Source: Thermoactinospora rubra (lineage in GTDB: Bacteria; Actinomycetota; Actinomycetes; Streptosporangiales; Streptosporangiaceae). Taken from it: 64,000 nucleotides of DNA. The stretch is taken from assembly GCF_002093975.1 (NCBI RefSeq), contig NZ_MSZZ01000022.1, forward strand, positions 62,001 through 126,000. The letters run 5' to 3'. Positions 17,485 to 25,650 of the stretch are shown here, piece by piece. The notes below the pieces were generated by a model, which worked only from the letters and a program-made list of their open reading frames with translations, was not told where the DNA came from and searched no databases. The first letter of the stretch is position 1. Every line of letters begins with the position of its first letter. A program made the position numbers and the translations under genes.

Positions 17485-18647
17485 CCGCACAGCGCCATCA
17501 CCTCGTTCTCGTAGGTCTCCAGCCGGTGCGGCCCGTCGCCGGCCTTCACCAGCACCCGGTCGCCGCGCACCACCTGCCGCGCGCCGCCGGGCCGTACCAG
17601 GACCAGCCCGTCGGCGTCCAGGGCCAGCAGCTCGTCGCCCAGCCTGACCAGCAGCGGCGCGCCGGGACCGGCGGACACGGCGGTCCGCCCGGCGCGGACG
17701 CCGTCCAGCACGCCGCCGGGGTCCTCGGCGAGCACCCAGGTCGTGGGCGTGCCCGGCAGCCCGTCGTCGCCGGGCCGGTGGAAGTCGCTGCCGCCGATGG
17801 CGACCACGTCGTCGCGCCAGGCGTCCGCCCAGGCCAGCGGGGCGCCCCAGCGGCGGTCCCACCAGGAGGCGTGCCACACCTCGGCCACGCGCGGGCGCTC
17901 CCGCAGCGGCAGCAGCCAGGCGCAGTCGGCGCCCAGCGGGTGGTTGATGGAGGCCAGCCCGCGTTCCATCCACCGGTCGGCGGGCTGCCGGAAGTCCACC
18001 CAGCCGACGTCGCCGAAGACGTTGGCGTGGCCGCGGTCGGTGGTGACCTCCTGGCCGGGGATGAGCGTGATGCCGCCGGCCGCGCCCAGCTCGGCGTGGT
18101 GGCTGACGGTGTTGTGGTCGGTGACGGCCAGGAAGTCCAGCCCCCTGCTCCTGGCCAGCTCGGCCAGCTCGGCGACGGTCAGCACGCCGTCGCTGTGCAC
18201 GGTGTGGGTGTGGAAGTCCCCGGCCCACCAGCGCATGCCGTCGATGCCGGGGATGTCCCGCCGCGGCGGCCGCTCCGCGGGTTCCGGATCGGGTACGGCG
18301 GGCGCCTCCGGCATGCCGCCGGAGGTGACGATCTCCAGCTCGTAGGCGATGCCCTCGGGCGGCACCCGGTGCAGCCGCAGCCACACCTGCCAGACGCCGG
18401 GCTCGATCTCGCCGGGCAGGTAGCCGGGCGTCGCCCACTCCTCGGTGATCGTGTACCGCTCGCGCGCGCCGCCCGACCAGCCGCGAAAGCCCCGCGGCGA
18501 GCCGCAGCCCAGGTCCAGGACGCCGCGCGAGCGGTCGTAGCGCAGCTCCACGGTCAGCGAGCGGGTGCCCGGCGGGACCTCGAACGGCACCTCGCGCAGC
18601 ATCCGCTCCAGCCGGTCGTCCAGCGTCCAGCGCCCCTCGATCCTCAC
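17481..18647 (-). CDS. PHP-domain hydrolase, CehA/McbA type
   Basis: 388-residue metal-dependent hydrolase. The N-terminal 130 residues are a beta-rich domain. The PHP domain starts at about 138: DFHTHTVHSDG (His146, His148), AVTDHN, then EVTTDRGHANVFG and GSDFHRPG near the end. CehA/McbA proteins cleave phosphodiesters, phosphomonoesters or esters. GTG 18647 overlaps the ATPase stop (GTGA). Inside a sugar importer/mannosidase/inositol operon, it may remove a phosphate or phosphodiester from the imported glycan head group. The activity is inferred, the fold is clear. Confidence 0.78.
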   Translation of the reverse strand: MRIEGRWTLDDRLERMLREVPFEVPPGTRSLTVELRYDRSRGVLDLGCGSPRGFRGWSGGARERYTITEEWATPGYLPGEIEPGVWQVWLRLHRVPPEGIAYELEIVTSGGMPEAPAVPDPEPAERPPRRDIPGIDGMRWWAGDFHTHTVHSDGVLTVAELAELARSRGLDFLAVTDHNTVSHHAELGAAGGITLIPGQEVTTDRGHANVFGDVGWVDFRQPADRWMERGLASINHPLGADCAWLLPLRERPRVAEVWHASWWDRRWGAPLAWADAWRDDVVAIGGSDFHRPGDDGLPGTPTTWVLAEDPGGVLDGVRAGRTAVSAGPGAPLLVRLGDELLALDADGLVLVRPGGARQVVRGDRVLVKAGDGPHRLETYENEVMALCG

Positions 18648-19699
18648 ACGAGCTCCCCGTCTCGGTAGACCAGCGCGCGGTCGGGCCTGGGCACGGCGCA
18701 GCCCGCCTCGCCCAGCTCAGGCTCCCGCCCCTCCGGCACGGTCACCTGGACCAGGTCCTCGCCCACCTCCAGCGTCACCAGGTAGCTGGCGCCCAGCGAC
18801 TCCACGAGTACCACCTTCCCCGCGATGGGGCCCTCGGCCGCATACGACAGGTATTCGGGCCGCACGCCGTACACGATCTTCTCGCCGTCGGCGAGCCTGC
18901 CCGCGGCCGTCTCCGGCACCGGCACGCGGCAGCCCGCCACCTCCAGCGTGTCCCCCCGGACGACGCCGTCAAGGAGGTTCATCGGCGTGGAGCCGATGAA
19001 GGAGGCCACGAAGGTGTTCGCGGGCCGCTGGAACACCTCGGCCGGGGTGCCGATCTGCCGGATGTGCCCGTTCTCCATGACGGCCATGCGGTCGGCCATG
19101 GCCAGCGCCTCGGCCTGGTCGTGGGTGACGAAGACCGTGGTGACGCCGAGCTCGCGCTGGAGCTTCTTGAGGAACGTGCGCGCCTCCAGCCGCAGGCGGG
19201 CATCCAGGTTGGACAGCGGCTCGTCGAACAGGAACGCCTGCGCCTGGGTGGCCATCACGCGGGCCAGGGCCACGCGCTGCTGCTGGCCGCCCGACAGCTG
19301 CCCGGGCCGCCGGTCCATCAGCTTCTCCAGGCCCAGCCGCTCGCCGACCTCCCGTGCCTTCTGGGCCCGTACGGCTCTCGCAACCTTCTTGATCCGCAGG
19401 GGGTAGGCGATGTTGTCAGTGACGTCCATGTGGGGGAAGAGCGCGTAGTCCTGGAAGACCATCGCCACGTCCCGCGCCCCCGGCTGCAGGCCGGTCACGT
19501 CGCGGTCGCCGATGCGGATCGAGCCCGCGGTGGCGGTCTCCAGCCCGGCGATCGTGCGCAACAGCGTGGTCTTGCCGCAGCCGGAGGGCCCGAGCAGGGC
19601 GAAGAACTCCCCGTCGGGGATCACCAGGTCGAGGGAGTCGAGCGCCGTCACCCCTCCCGGGTAGACCTTGGTCAGGCCTCGCAGTTCGATGGCGGCCAT
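18644..19699 (-). CDS. Sugar ABC transporter ATP-binding protein, UgpC/MsmK type
   Basis: 351-residue ATPase of a carbohydrate importer. Walker A GPSGCGKT is at about 37-44, the Q-loop is VFQDYALFPHM, the signature LSGGQQQRV, Walker B FLFDEPLSNLD and the H-loop VTHDQAEAL. A C-terminal TOBE-type regulatory domain (about 235-351) contains MNLLDGVVRGDTLEV. Unlike many actinobacteria that share one MsmK, this importer has its own ATPase. The ATG at 19699 shares one base with the permease stop (TGATG). A 50-bp fragment resembling its MNLLDGV region reappears at 24018-24068. Confidence 0.9.
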   Translation of the reverse strand: MAAIELRGLTKVYPGGVTALDSLDLVIPDGEFFALLGPSGCGKTTLLRTIAGLETATAGSIRIGDRDVTGLQPGARDVAMVFQDYALFPHMDVTDNIAYPLRIKKVARAVRAQKAREVGERLGLEKLMDRRPGQLSGGQQQRVALARVMATQAQAFLFDEPLSNLDARLRLEARTFLKKLQRELGVTTVFVTHDQAEALAMADRMAVMENGHIRQIGTPAEVFQRPANTFVASFIGSTPMNLLDGVVRGDTLEVAGCRVPVPETAAGRLADGEKIVYGVRPEYLSYAAEGPIAGKVVLVESLGASYLVTLEVGEDLVQVTVPEGREPELGEAGCAVPRPDRALVYRDGELV

Positions 19700-20517
19700 C
19701 AGCGCTTGATCCCTCCGTGGAAGCGGAAGCCGTACTTCTTGCTGACGAACAGGTACATGAGCACCACGGGTATCGAGTAGAGCAGGCCGAAGGTCGACAG
19801 CAGCCGCAGGTTGGGCTGGCCGCCCTCGGTGTAGAGGGTGTACATGATCACCGCGGCCGGCTGCTTCTCCACGTCGCTGAGCAGCAGGTAGGGCATGAGG
19901 AAGTTGCCCCAGACGTTGGCCAGCGCCCACACCGCGATGGTCGCCAGCCCCGGGCGCACCAGGGGGACCACGATGTGGCCGACGATCTGCAGCGGCGAGG
20001 CGCCGAACACCCGGGCGGACTCCTCGTAGGACTTGGGGGTGGAGTCCATGAAGTCCTTGAGCATGAAGATCGCCGCCGGGAGCAGGCCGCCGGTCAGGAT
20101 GAGGATGAGCCCCAGCTGGGAGTCGATGAGGCCGACCGTCACCGCGAGCTGGAACAGCGGGACCATCGCCGCGGTGCCGGTGATGATCGACGACAGCAGC
20201 AGCAGCGCGTACAGCAGCGCGTCGCGGCCCGGCAGGCGGACGCGGCTGAGCGCGTAGGCGGCCAGGGACGCGAAGAGCACCACCAGGGCCGCGGTGCCGA
20301 CCGCCAGGATGATCGAGTTGACCAGCGAGCCGAGCGCGTAGGGGTGCTCCACGATGGCCTGGAAGTTGGCCGGCGTGAAGTCCGGGACCTTCACCTCGTA
20401 GGTCGGGGTGTCGGTGAAGGGCGCGGTGACCAGCCACAGCAGCGGGAGGGCGAAGAAGGCCAGGACGACCGCGACGAAGGTGTAGAAGCCTATCCGGCGC
20501 ACGACGAATCCGGTCAT
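19699..20517 (-). CDS. Carbohydrate ABC transporter permease, MalG/UgpE type
   Basis: 272-residue permease with six membrane segments. The first is at residues 10-32, and the EAA loop 'YEESARVFGASPLQIVGHIVVPLVRPG' contacts the ATPase. TPTYEVKVPDFTPANF after TM1 is typical of MalG/UgpE. It starts at ATG 20517, overlapping the other permease (ATGA). Together they make the heterodimeric channel for the sugar delivered by the lipoprotein at 21402-22787. Confidence 0.88.
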   Translation of the reverse strand: MTGFVVRRIGFYTFVAVVLAFFALPLLWLVTAPFTDTPTYEVKVPDFTPANFQAIVEHPYALGSLVNSIILAVGTAALVVLFASLAAYALSRVRLPGRDALLYALLLLSSIITGTAAMVPLFQLAVTVGLIDSQLGLILILTGGLLPAAIFMLKDFMDSTPKSYEESARVFGASPLQIVGHIVVPLVRPGLATIAVWALANVWGNFLMPYLLLSDVEKQPAAVIMYTLYTEGGQPNLRLLSTFGLLYSIPVVLMYLFVSKKYGFRFHGGIKR

Positions 20518-21377
20518 CGCTGCTCCCTCAGCAGCCTGAGGTAGAAGACCGCCACGACCAGGTTGATCAGCAGGATCACCGTCGAGACCGCCGCGCCGTA
20601 CCCCAGCTCGCCGCCCTGGAGGGCGACCTTGTAGACGTGCACGGCGAGGATCTCCGACTTGCCGTCGGGGCCGCCCGCGGTCAGCAGGAACGGGGTGAAG
20701 TCGTTGAACGTCCACAGGCTGATGAGCAGGAGGTTGGTGAGGATGTGGCCGCGGATGTGCGGGAAGATCACATCCCGCAGCTGCTGCCAGCCGTTGGCGC
20801 CGGCCAGGCGGGCGCTCTCCAGGTGGGAGGGCGGGACGTTCCCCAGCGCCGCGCCGTAGAGCATCATCGAGAACGCGGTGCCGCGCCAGGTGTTGAAGAC
20901 GATGATCGACAGCATCGGGTGGTCGAGCAGCCACGGGAAGCCGGGGATGCCGAGCAGGGTGTTGAGGGTGCCCGAGTCGCGGTCCAGCAGGGCGATCCAC
21001 AGGAACGACACCACGGCGCTGGGCAGGATCCAGGCGAGGATCACCAGGCCCTCCACGAACCGCTTGACGCGGCCGTGGAGGACCTTGGCGAGGGTGAAGC
21101 CGAGGATCGCCTGGCCGATGACGGCCGAGCCGAGCACGAACTGGACCGTCAGCCAGGTGGAGTCCAGGAAGCGGCCGTCGGTGAGGGCGGAGACGAAGTT
21201 GTCCAGCCCCACGAACTCAGGGTCGGCGGCGGCCAGGCCGGTCAGCCGGTAGTTCGTCACGCCGAGCAGGACCACCCACAGGGCGGGGAAGACGAGGAAG
21301 ACGGCGATGAGGATCAGGGCGGGAGCGACGAACGCGCTCGCCCTGACCCTCCCGAGGCCGGCGGCGTCGGTGCTCAT
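20514..21377 (-). CDS. Carbohydrate ABC transporter permease, MalF/UgpA type
   Basis: 287-residue permease. TM1 is at about residues 13-37, followed by NYRLTGLAAADPEFVGLDNF, the usual periplasmic FVGLxNF motif of MalF/UgpA. The EAA loop is around 'HLESARLAGANGWQQLRDVIFPHI'. It is second in the operon after the binding protein (24-bp gap) and overlaps its partner permease by four bases. Substrate specificity is not readable from permeases; context suggests a mannose- and cyclitol-containing compound. Confidence 0.88.
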   Translation of the reverse strand: MSTDAAGLGRVRASAFVAPALILIAVFLVFPALWVVLLGVTNYRLTGLAAADPEFVGLDNFVSALTDGRFLDSTWLTVQFVLGSAVIGQAILGFTLAKVLHGRVKRFVEGLVILAWILPSAVVSFLWIALLDRDSGTLNTLLGIPGFPWLLDHPMLSIIVFNTWRGTAFSMMLYGAALGNVPPSHLESARLAGANGWQQLRDVIFPHIRGHILTNLLLISLWTFNDFTPFLLTAGGPDGKSEILAVHVYKVALQGGELGYGAAVSTVILLINLVVAVFYLRLLREQR

Positions 21378-21401
21378 CCCGCCCGCCTCCAGGTCGCCAG
21401 G

Positions 21402-22787
21402 CTAGCTCGCGATGTTGGCCGCACCACCGACGAGCCCCTCCAGCTTCTTGGCGTAGTCGGCCGCCGCCTGCTCCGGCGGCGTGCCGCCGACGACCGCCGC
21501 CGTCGCCTCCTGCAGCGCCACCGACACCTGCGGGTAGACCGCCAGCGGCGGCCGGTAGGCGGTCAGCGGCAACACCTCCTCGGAGATGAACTGCAGGAGC
21601 GGGTCACCGGTGAGGATCTCCTTGTTGACGTCGGTCCGCGGCGTGATGCGCACGTTGCCCTTGGTCTCCTGCTTGAGCGCCTCGGGCGACAGGGTGAAGG
21701 CCAGCAGCTCGAAGGCCTCCTTCGGGTGCTTGGTGTTGGGGTTGAGCGTCCGCAGCGCGCCGCCCGACATGCTGACGAAGTCCTGCCCCCGGATGCCCTT
21801 GCCGGGCTCCATCGCCGGGATCTTGGCATACCCCACCACCTGGTCGCGATCGGCCATCTTCGCCACGCCGTCCTGCGGGTTCAGCACGCCGCGCCAGAAG
21901 TAGTCGCCTTCGAGCAGGATGCCGATCTTCCCCTCGGCGAACTGGGCGAAGGACTTGTCCCTGCCCTTGGCCTCCTGCTGCAGCTTGGGGTCGCCCAGGC
22001 CGCCGCCGTAGATCTTCTGGTAGAAGGCCAGCACGTCCTTGATCGGCTGGCTCGCGCCCGACCACTTGCCGCCGGAGTACACCTCGCCGCCCGCGCCCGC
22101 CAGCAGCGGCAGCACGCCCTGCATGGTGGTCGCCTCGCCCATCGCCGTGCCCGCGTTGATCTGGATGGGCACCGGGACGCCCGCGGCCTTCAGCTTGCCG
22201 CCGGCGTCGAGGATCTCCTGCCAGCTCGTGGGCTGCCAGTCGGCCGGCAGCCCGGCCTTGGCGAAGAGCGTCTTGTTGAAGTACAGCACCCGCCCGTCGG
22301 TGCCGATGGGCAGCGCGTACTTCTTGCCGTTGAAGGTGGCCAGGCCCTGCACGGCCTCGGGGATCTGGGCCCAGCCGTCCCAGGAATCGGCCTCGGGCAC
22401 CAGCTCGGCCAGCGGCTTGATGTAGCCGGCCTCGGCGAACTCGCCGGCCCAGATGCCGTCGATGTCGATGACGTCCGCGCCCTTGCCCGACTTCAGGTCC
22501 AGGGCCAGCTTGGTCTTGTACTGCTCGTCGTCGACGCCGTTGGGGACGAACTTGACCTTGACGTTCTTCCCCTTGGCCTTCATGGCCTTCTCGAACTCGG
22601 GGATGAGCCACTTGGTCAGGTGGTCCGCGGCGGCGGCGTTCTTGCCGCCGGAGATGGCGTTCTGCGTGATGGTCAGTTCGATCGCGTCGCCACCGCCCGA
22701 TCCCCCGGACTGGCCGCACGCGGCCAACGCCAGACCCGAGGCGGCGAGCACCGCGACGGCGCTCAGGCTTCTCTTGCGCAATCCCAT
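21402..22787 (-). CDS. Extracellular sugar-binding lipoprotein (family 1 type)
   Basis: 461-residue solute-binding protein that opens the importer operon. The signal peptide MGLRKRSLSAVAVLAASGLA ends in lipobox LAAC with lipidated Cys24, then a Gly/Ser linker. The mature part has the SBP_bac_1 layout (DVIDIDGIWAGEFAEAGYI, ALPIGTDGRVLYFNKTLF, FAEGKIGILLEGDY). GGAGGG lies five bases before ATG 22787. An operator-like palindrome lies 47 bp upstream. It captures the sugar outside the membrane. Confidence 0.9.
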   Translation of the reverse strand: MGLRKRSLSAVAVLAASGLALAACGQSGGSGGGDAIELTITQNAISGGKNAAAADHLTKWLIPEFEKAMKAKGKNVKVKFVPNGVDDEQYKTKLALDLKSGKGADVIDIDGIWAGEFAEAGYIKPLAELVPEADSWDGWAQIPEAVQGLATFNGKKYALPIGTDGRVLYFNKTLFAKAGLPADWQPTSWQEILDAGGKLKAAGVPVPIQINAGTAMGEATTMQGVLPLLAGAGGEVYSGGKWSGASQPIKDVLAFYQKIYGGGLGDPKLQQEAKGRDKSFAQFAEGKIGILLEGDYFWRGVLNPQDGVAKMADRDQVVGYAKIPAMEPGKGIRGQDFVSMSGGALRTLNPNTKHPKEAFELLAFTLSPEALKQETKGNVRITPRTDVNKEILTGDPLLQFISEEVLPLTAYRPPLAVYPQVSVALQEATAAVVGGTPPEQAAADYAKKLEGLVGGAANIAS

Positions 22788-22834
22788 GCATACCCTCCGG
22801 GGTGTCCGAAACGGGAGGCACCAGGGCGCCTAAT

Positions 22835-22846
22835 ATGTCATGACAT
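22835..22846. promoter_or_regulatory. ATGTCATGACAT palindrome upstream of the sugar importer operon
   Basis: Perfect 12-bp palindrome 47 bp before the binding-protein start. The same 12 bases occur at 22993-23004 and 28168-28179. The core TGTCATGACA fits the IolR consensus KGWCHTRACA as I remember it for Corynebacterium glutamicum, so a GntR-type inositol repressor is the likely binder. No such regulator gene is in the window. Confidence 0.7.
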
Positions 22847-22992
22847 GAAGACGACGTAAAGACTTGTTCTAGGGAAGACCGCGTGGCGTACGCTGCGGTT
22901 TCCCGACAGTAAACGATTGCACGTCAGGTAACGGGCGTATGTCCTGCGAAGGGGTTACGGTCACGTCACAATCGGGCATAGCGGACGTACTG

Positions 22993-23004
22993 ATGTCATG
23001 ACAT
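22993..23004. promoter_or_regulatory. ATGTCATGACAT palindrome upstream of the Cgl0159-type gene
   Basis: Second identical copy, 146 bp from the first in the divergent gap. It ends one base before an ATG at 23006 and 25 bp before the TTG at 23030, so it must overlap the plus-strand promoter or transcription start. Together the two copies would control both divergent units. Confidence 0.7.
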
Positions 23005-23029
23005 TATGCGTAACGAGACAGGAGGGGCG

Positions 23030-23932
23030 TTGGACGACCTGATCACCGTGCACGGCTACGACCGGCTCACCCGGATCCGGGCCACCCAGCCGGAGCGCGT
23101 CATGGAGGCCGCCGCCCAGCGCGTGCGCGCCACAGCCAGGCTGCAGGCGCCCGACCGTCTCTTCCTCATCGCCGCCGACCACCCGGCGCGCGGGGCACTC
23201 GCCGTACGGGACCGTCCCCTCGCCATGGCCAGCCGCCACGACCTGCTGGACCGGCTCCGGGCGGCGCTGGCCAGGCCCGGCGTGCACGGCATCCTGGCAG
23301 CGCCCGACGTCGTGGAGGACCTGCTGCTGCTCGGCGCCCTCGACGGCAAGGTCGTCTTCGGCTCCATGAACCGGGGCGGGCTGCTGGGCTCGGTGTTCGA
23401 GGCCGACGACCGCTTCACCGGGTTCGACGCCGACGCCATCGCCGCGCTGGGCCTGGACGGCGGCAAGATGCTGTGCCGCATCGACCCCTCCGACCCCGTC
23501 ACGGTCGCCACGCTGGAATCCTGCGCCCGCGCCGTCACCTCGCTGGCCCGCAGAGGGCTGATCGCGATGGTCGAGCCCTTCTGGTCGGCCCGGTCGGGCT
23601 CCGGCCCGCTGCGCAACGACCTGTCGCCCGAGGCGATGATCCGCGCCGTCAGCGTGGCCTCCGCCCTCGGCGCGACCTCCGCCTACACCTGGCTCAAGCT
23701 CCCGGCCGTCCCGGAGATGGACCGCGTTATGGCCGCCACCACCCTGCCCACCCTCCTGCTCGGCGGCGACCCCTCCTCCCTGGACGACGCGCTGGACCAA
23801 TGGGGCCGCGCGCTGCGCCTGCCCGGCGTGCGGGGGCTCGTCGTCGGCCGCGCCCTGCTCTACCCTCCAGACGACGACGTCACCGCCGCCGTCGACGCCG
23901 CCGCGGCCCTGGTCGGAGAGGACGCCAGCTGA
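23030..23932 (+). CDS. Cgl0159-type (beta/alpha)8-fold protein, aldolase-like
   Basis: About 300 residues, similar to the Cgl0159 family that accompanies actinobacterial inositol genes and resembles class I aldolases (DeoC/LacD-like barrel). Recognisable segments are DRLTRIRATQPERVMEAAAQ at the start, LFLIAADHPARGAL, GTGVHGIL-like 'GVHGILAAPDVVEDLLLLG', MLCRIDPSD, AMVEPFW and a C-terminal GVRGLVVGRALLYP phosphate-site-like strand. I prefer TTG 23030, with AGGAGG upstream. ATG 23006 would begin one base after the operator. It may cleave the phosphorylated deoxy-keto-gluconate of the pathway, but its reaction is unproven to my knowledge. Confidence 0.75.
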   Translation: MDDLITVHGYDRLTRIRATQPERVMEAAAQRVRATARLQAPDRLFLIAADHPARGALAVRDRPLAMASRHDLLDRLRAALARPGVHGILAAPDVVEDLLLLGALDGKVVFGSMNRGGLLGSVFEADDRFTGFDADAIAALGLDGGKMLCRIDPSDPVTVATLESCARAVTSLARRGLIAMVEPFWSARSGSGPLRNDLSPEAMIRAVSVASALGATSAYTWLKLPAVPEMDRVMAATTLPTLLLGGDPSSLDDALDQWGRALRLPGVRGLVVGRALLYPPDDDVTAAVDAAAALVGEDAS

Positions 23933-24012
23933 CCTACATCCCGTACGGCGAGGCCGCCTCGTCCCCGTGGGCCGTGGAGATCACCCCGGGACGGCCGGAT
24001 GGACCTACATTC
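23930..24012 (+). pseudogene. 5' fragment of iolB left at the island edge
   Basis: About 80 bp closely matches the first 27 codons of the intact iolB at 28240: both encode TYIPYG(K/E)AASSPWAVEITP and continue into GGATGGACCTACA. The copy has a few silent and one missense change, a one-base deletion (GGGACGG for GGAGACGG), and CTG in place of the start ATG. It overlaps the stop of the Cgl0159-type gene, the spot where iolB would normally begin in an ATGA arrangement. It ends abruptly at about 24010. It is a relic, not a gene. Confidence 0.8.
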
Positions 24013-24017
24013 GAGTT

Positions 24018-24068
24018 CCAGCGTGTCCCCCAGGCGACGCCGTCAAGCAGGTTCAGCGGGCGGAGCGC
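24018..24068 (-). pseudogene. Fragment of a UgpC/MsmK-type ATPase gene
   Basis: About 50 bp resembles the sequence at 18943-18993 inside the sugar ABC ATPase gene, in the same strand sense, with roughly six mismatches and one indel. On the minus strand it reads LNLLDGV, then in a shifted frame GDTLELE, the TOBE-domain motif of UgpC-type ATPases. It directly abuts the iolB fragment, so two unrelated gene pieces are fused at the left edge of the bacteriocin island. Confidence 0.6.
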
Positions 24069-24087
24069 GCAGGCCCACTGTCTTCGT

Positions 24088-24711
24088 TCAGCTGCGCCGG
24101 GATCCCGCCATGTCAGGTGTCAGCATGGCCGCGTCGTAGCGCCGGATCAGACATTCGGTGACGTCTTCTTGCAGGTCCAGGTATCGCAACGTGAACCCGT
24201 CCAGGCGTTCGCGCAGCGCGTCCGACACGGTGGCGCCCATGCCCGCCGGGCCGCGCCACAGTTGCAGCGCCTCCTCCAGCAGGCGCAGCGCCGCCGCGCA
24301 GTCTCGGCTGCGCAAGGCCTGCTGCGCCGTCTCGGCGCACCGCGTGAACACGTGGACGTCGATATCGTCCAGGGAGGCCGTCAGCCGGTATCCGCCGCCG
24401 CTGCCGCCGCGTGAGGCTCGCAGCGTCTCCACGGCGACGGCAGAGGCGCCGCTGATCCGCAGGTAGCGGCGTATCGTCGCGATGTGGCCGCGGAGGTTGT
24501 TGATCGCCGAAGGCGGCAACACGTCCCACAACATGCCGCACAGCCGGTCGTGGGACACGGTCGACCCCGCTTCGAGCGCGAGCGCCGTCACCGCGCCCGC
24601 CGAGGCCGCTGTCGGTAACCGCACCGGTTCGCCGTCGAAGGCGAGTTCTACTTGTCCTAGAAGCCGAATCAACGTCTGGCTCTTCCCCCGCCTCGATCCC
24701 CACTCATGCAT
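24088..24711 (-). CDS. BTAD/SARP-like transcriptional regulator, C-terminally short
   Basis: 207 residues. The N-terminal half (about 14-105) is an OmpR-like winged helix as in SARP activators: IRLLGQVELAFDGEPVRLPT, then LWDVLPPSAINNLRGHIATI and GGGYRL. The second half (about 115-190) is the beginning of a bacterial transcriptional activation domain (DIDVHVFTRCAETAQQALRS, ALQLWRGPAGMG, LDGFTLRYLDLQEDV). It stops about 40-50 residues earlier than a complete SARP, ending within 75 bp of the iolB and ATPase fragments, so it is probably truncated at the island edge. It stands divergent from the bacteriocin gene and may have been its activator. Confidence 0.75.
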   Translation of the reverse strand: MHEWGSRRGKSQTLIRLLGQVELAFDGEPVRLPTAASAGAVTALALEAGSTVSHDRLCGMLWDVLPPSAINNLRGHIATIRRYLRISGASAVAVETLRASRGGSGGGYRLTASLDDIDVHVFTRCAETAQQALRSRDCAAALRLLEEALQLWRGPAGMGATVSDALRERLDGFTLRYLDLQEDVTECLIRRYDAAMLTPDMAGSRRS

Positions 24712-24913
24712 GGATCATGCAACAGCGAGTAGCAGGCAATACTGACACGAGGCGAAGTTTCGTGTCAGTGACAGTCGCCTGTCGTCACGGGACGCCGAGG
24801 CGGAGGGCGACTTTCCCCATCGGCGCCGTGATGTACACCGACTGTGCTTCCCCTGTGCCTCGCCGATGCGGCGCAGTGGTGTGATCTCAAACGCCCGGAC
24901 GAAGAGATCCGGG
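24707..24913. promoter_or_regulatory. Inverted repeats between the BTAD regulator and the bacteriocin gene
   Basis: Three inverted repeats lie in this divergent gap: TGCATG-GAT-CATGCA (24707-24721) over the regulator start, a 10-bp-arm repeat ACTGACACGA-N9-TCGTGTCAGT (24741-24769), and CCCGGA-N8-TCCGGG (24894-24913) just upstream of a possible -10 TAGAGT near 24919. The 10-bp pair is the strongest operator candidate. The rest of the gap to 24987 holds no ORF. Confidence 0.45.
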
Positions 24914-24987
24914 TGGAGCTAGAGTGTGGGCGGCCCGGCTGCGCAAGGTTCCGCCCACACGTGTCGGCGACACGGAGGAGCTACCTC

Positions 24988-25650
24988 ATGGCACGAAAGC
25001 TCCTGCTCGCTCTCGTCCCCGCGGCTGCCGCCGCTGCCGCGCTGGCGTTGTCCGGCACCGGCGCGGCCGTCGCCAGCCCCGAAACCGACGGCGGCATGGT
25101 GGAACTCGACGGCCCGAAGAACGGCCCGGTCGGCACGCTGGAGAACCCCGGCACCACCGTGAACGTCGGCGGCGGCACCTGGTACTACGGCACGACGTGG
25201 GCCAAGGGCACCTGGTCGGACTACTACCACGGCAGCCGCTGCCACGGCTCCTCGGCGCAGGGCACCTACTTCGACCGCTCGCCGAACACCGCCCGAGGCT
25301 ACTGGGCACGGGCCTGGGCACCGAGGGCGGATTCCGGCAACAAGGCCTGGTGCGGCACTGCTAGCCGTCGGCTGACTCGTCCGGCATACCACGACGCGGG
25401 CCGGCAGGCGTCCCCTGTCGGCCCGCGCCATCGCGTCGACCTTGGAGGAACGTGCCTCACCGAGGAATCAGGTTCGCCTACGCGGCCTTCCTGGTGTTCT
25501 CCTGTGTCGCCGCCTTCGTCGTGTTACGCGGCGACGAGCAGGCGGGAGTCCAGGGCAACGACGCGACGGTGCGCGTGGCCGGAGACGGCAGGGCGAGTGG
25601 CCGGCAGGTCGTCGCGATGGTGGAGGCGTTCGCCCATCGCAGAGGCGTGA
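24988..25650 (+). CDS. Lactococcin-972-like secreted bacteriocin (reading frame runs on, possible frameshift)
   Basis: The first about 125 residues form a secreted lactococcin-972-type bacteriocin. A signal peptide occupies residues 1-30 (Ala-rich core, AVAS end). The mature domain (about 61-122) has GGGTWYYG, WSDYYHGSRCH and RGYWARAW, matching the Trp/Tyr/His pattern of lactococcin 972, which targets lipid II. Cys85 and Cys122 are extra. GGAGGAG precedes ATG 24988 by seven bases. The domain ends near residue 125, but the frame has no stop until 25650, adding about 95 Arg-rich residues and overlapping the next gene by 199 bp. A TAG at 25362-25364, one frame away, is where a normal protein should end, so one base may be missing (mutation or sequencing error). 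Confidence 0.78.
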   Translation: MARKLLLALVPAAAAAAALALSGTGAAVASPETDGGMVELDGPKNGPVGTLENPGTTVNVGGGTWYYGTTWAKGTWSDYYHGSRCHGSSAQGTYFDRSPNTARGYWARAWAPRADSGNKAWCGTASRRLTRPAYHDAGRQASPVGPRHRVDLGGTCLTEESGSPTRPSWCSPVSPPSSCYAATSRRESRATTRRCAWPETAGRVAGRSSRWWRRSPIAEA

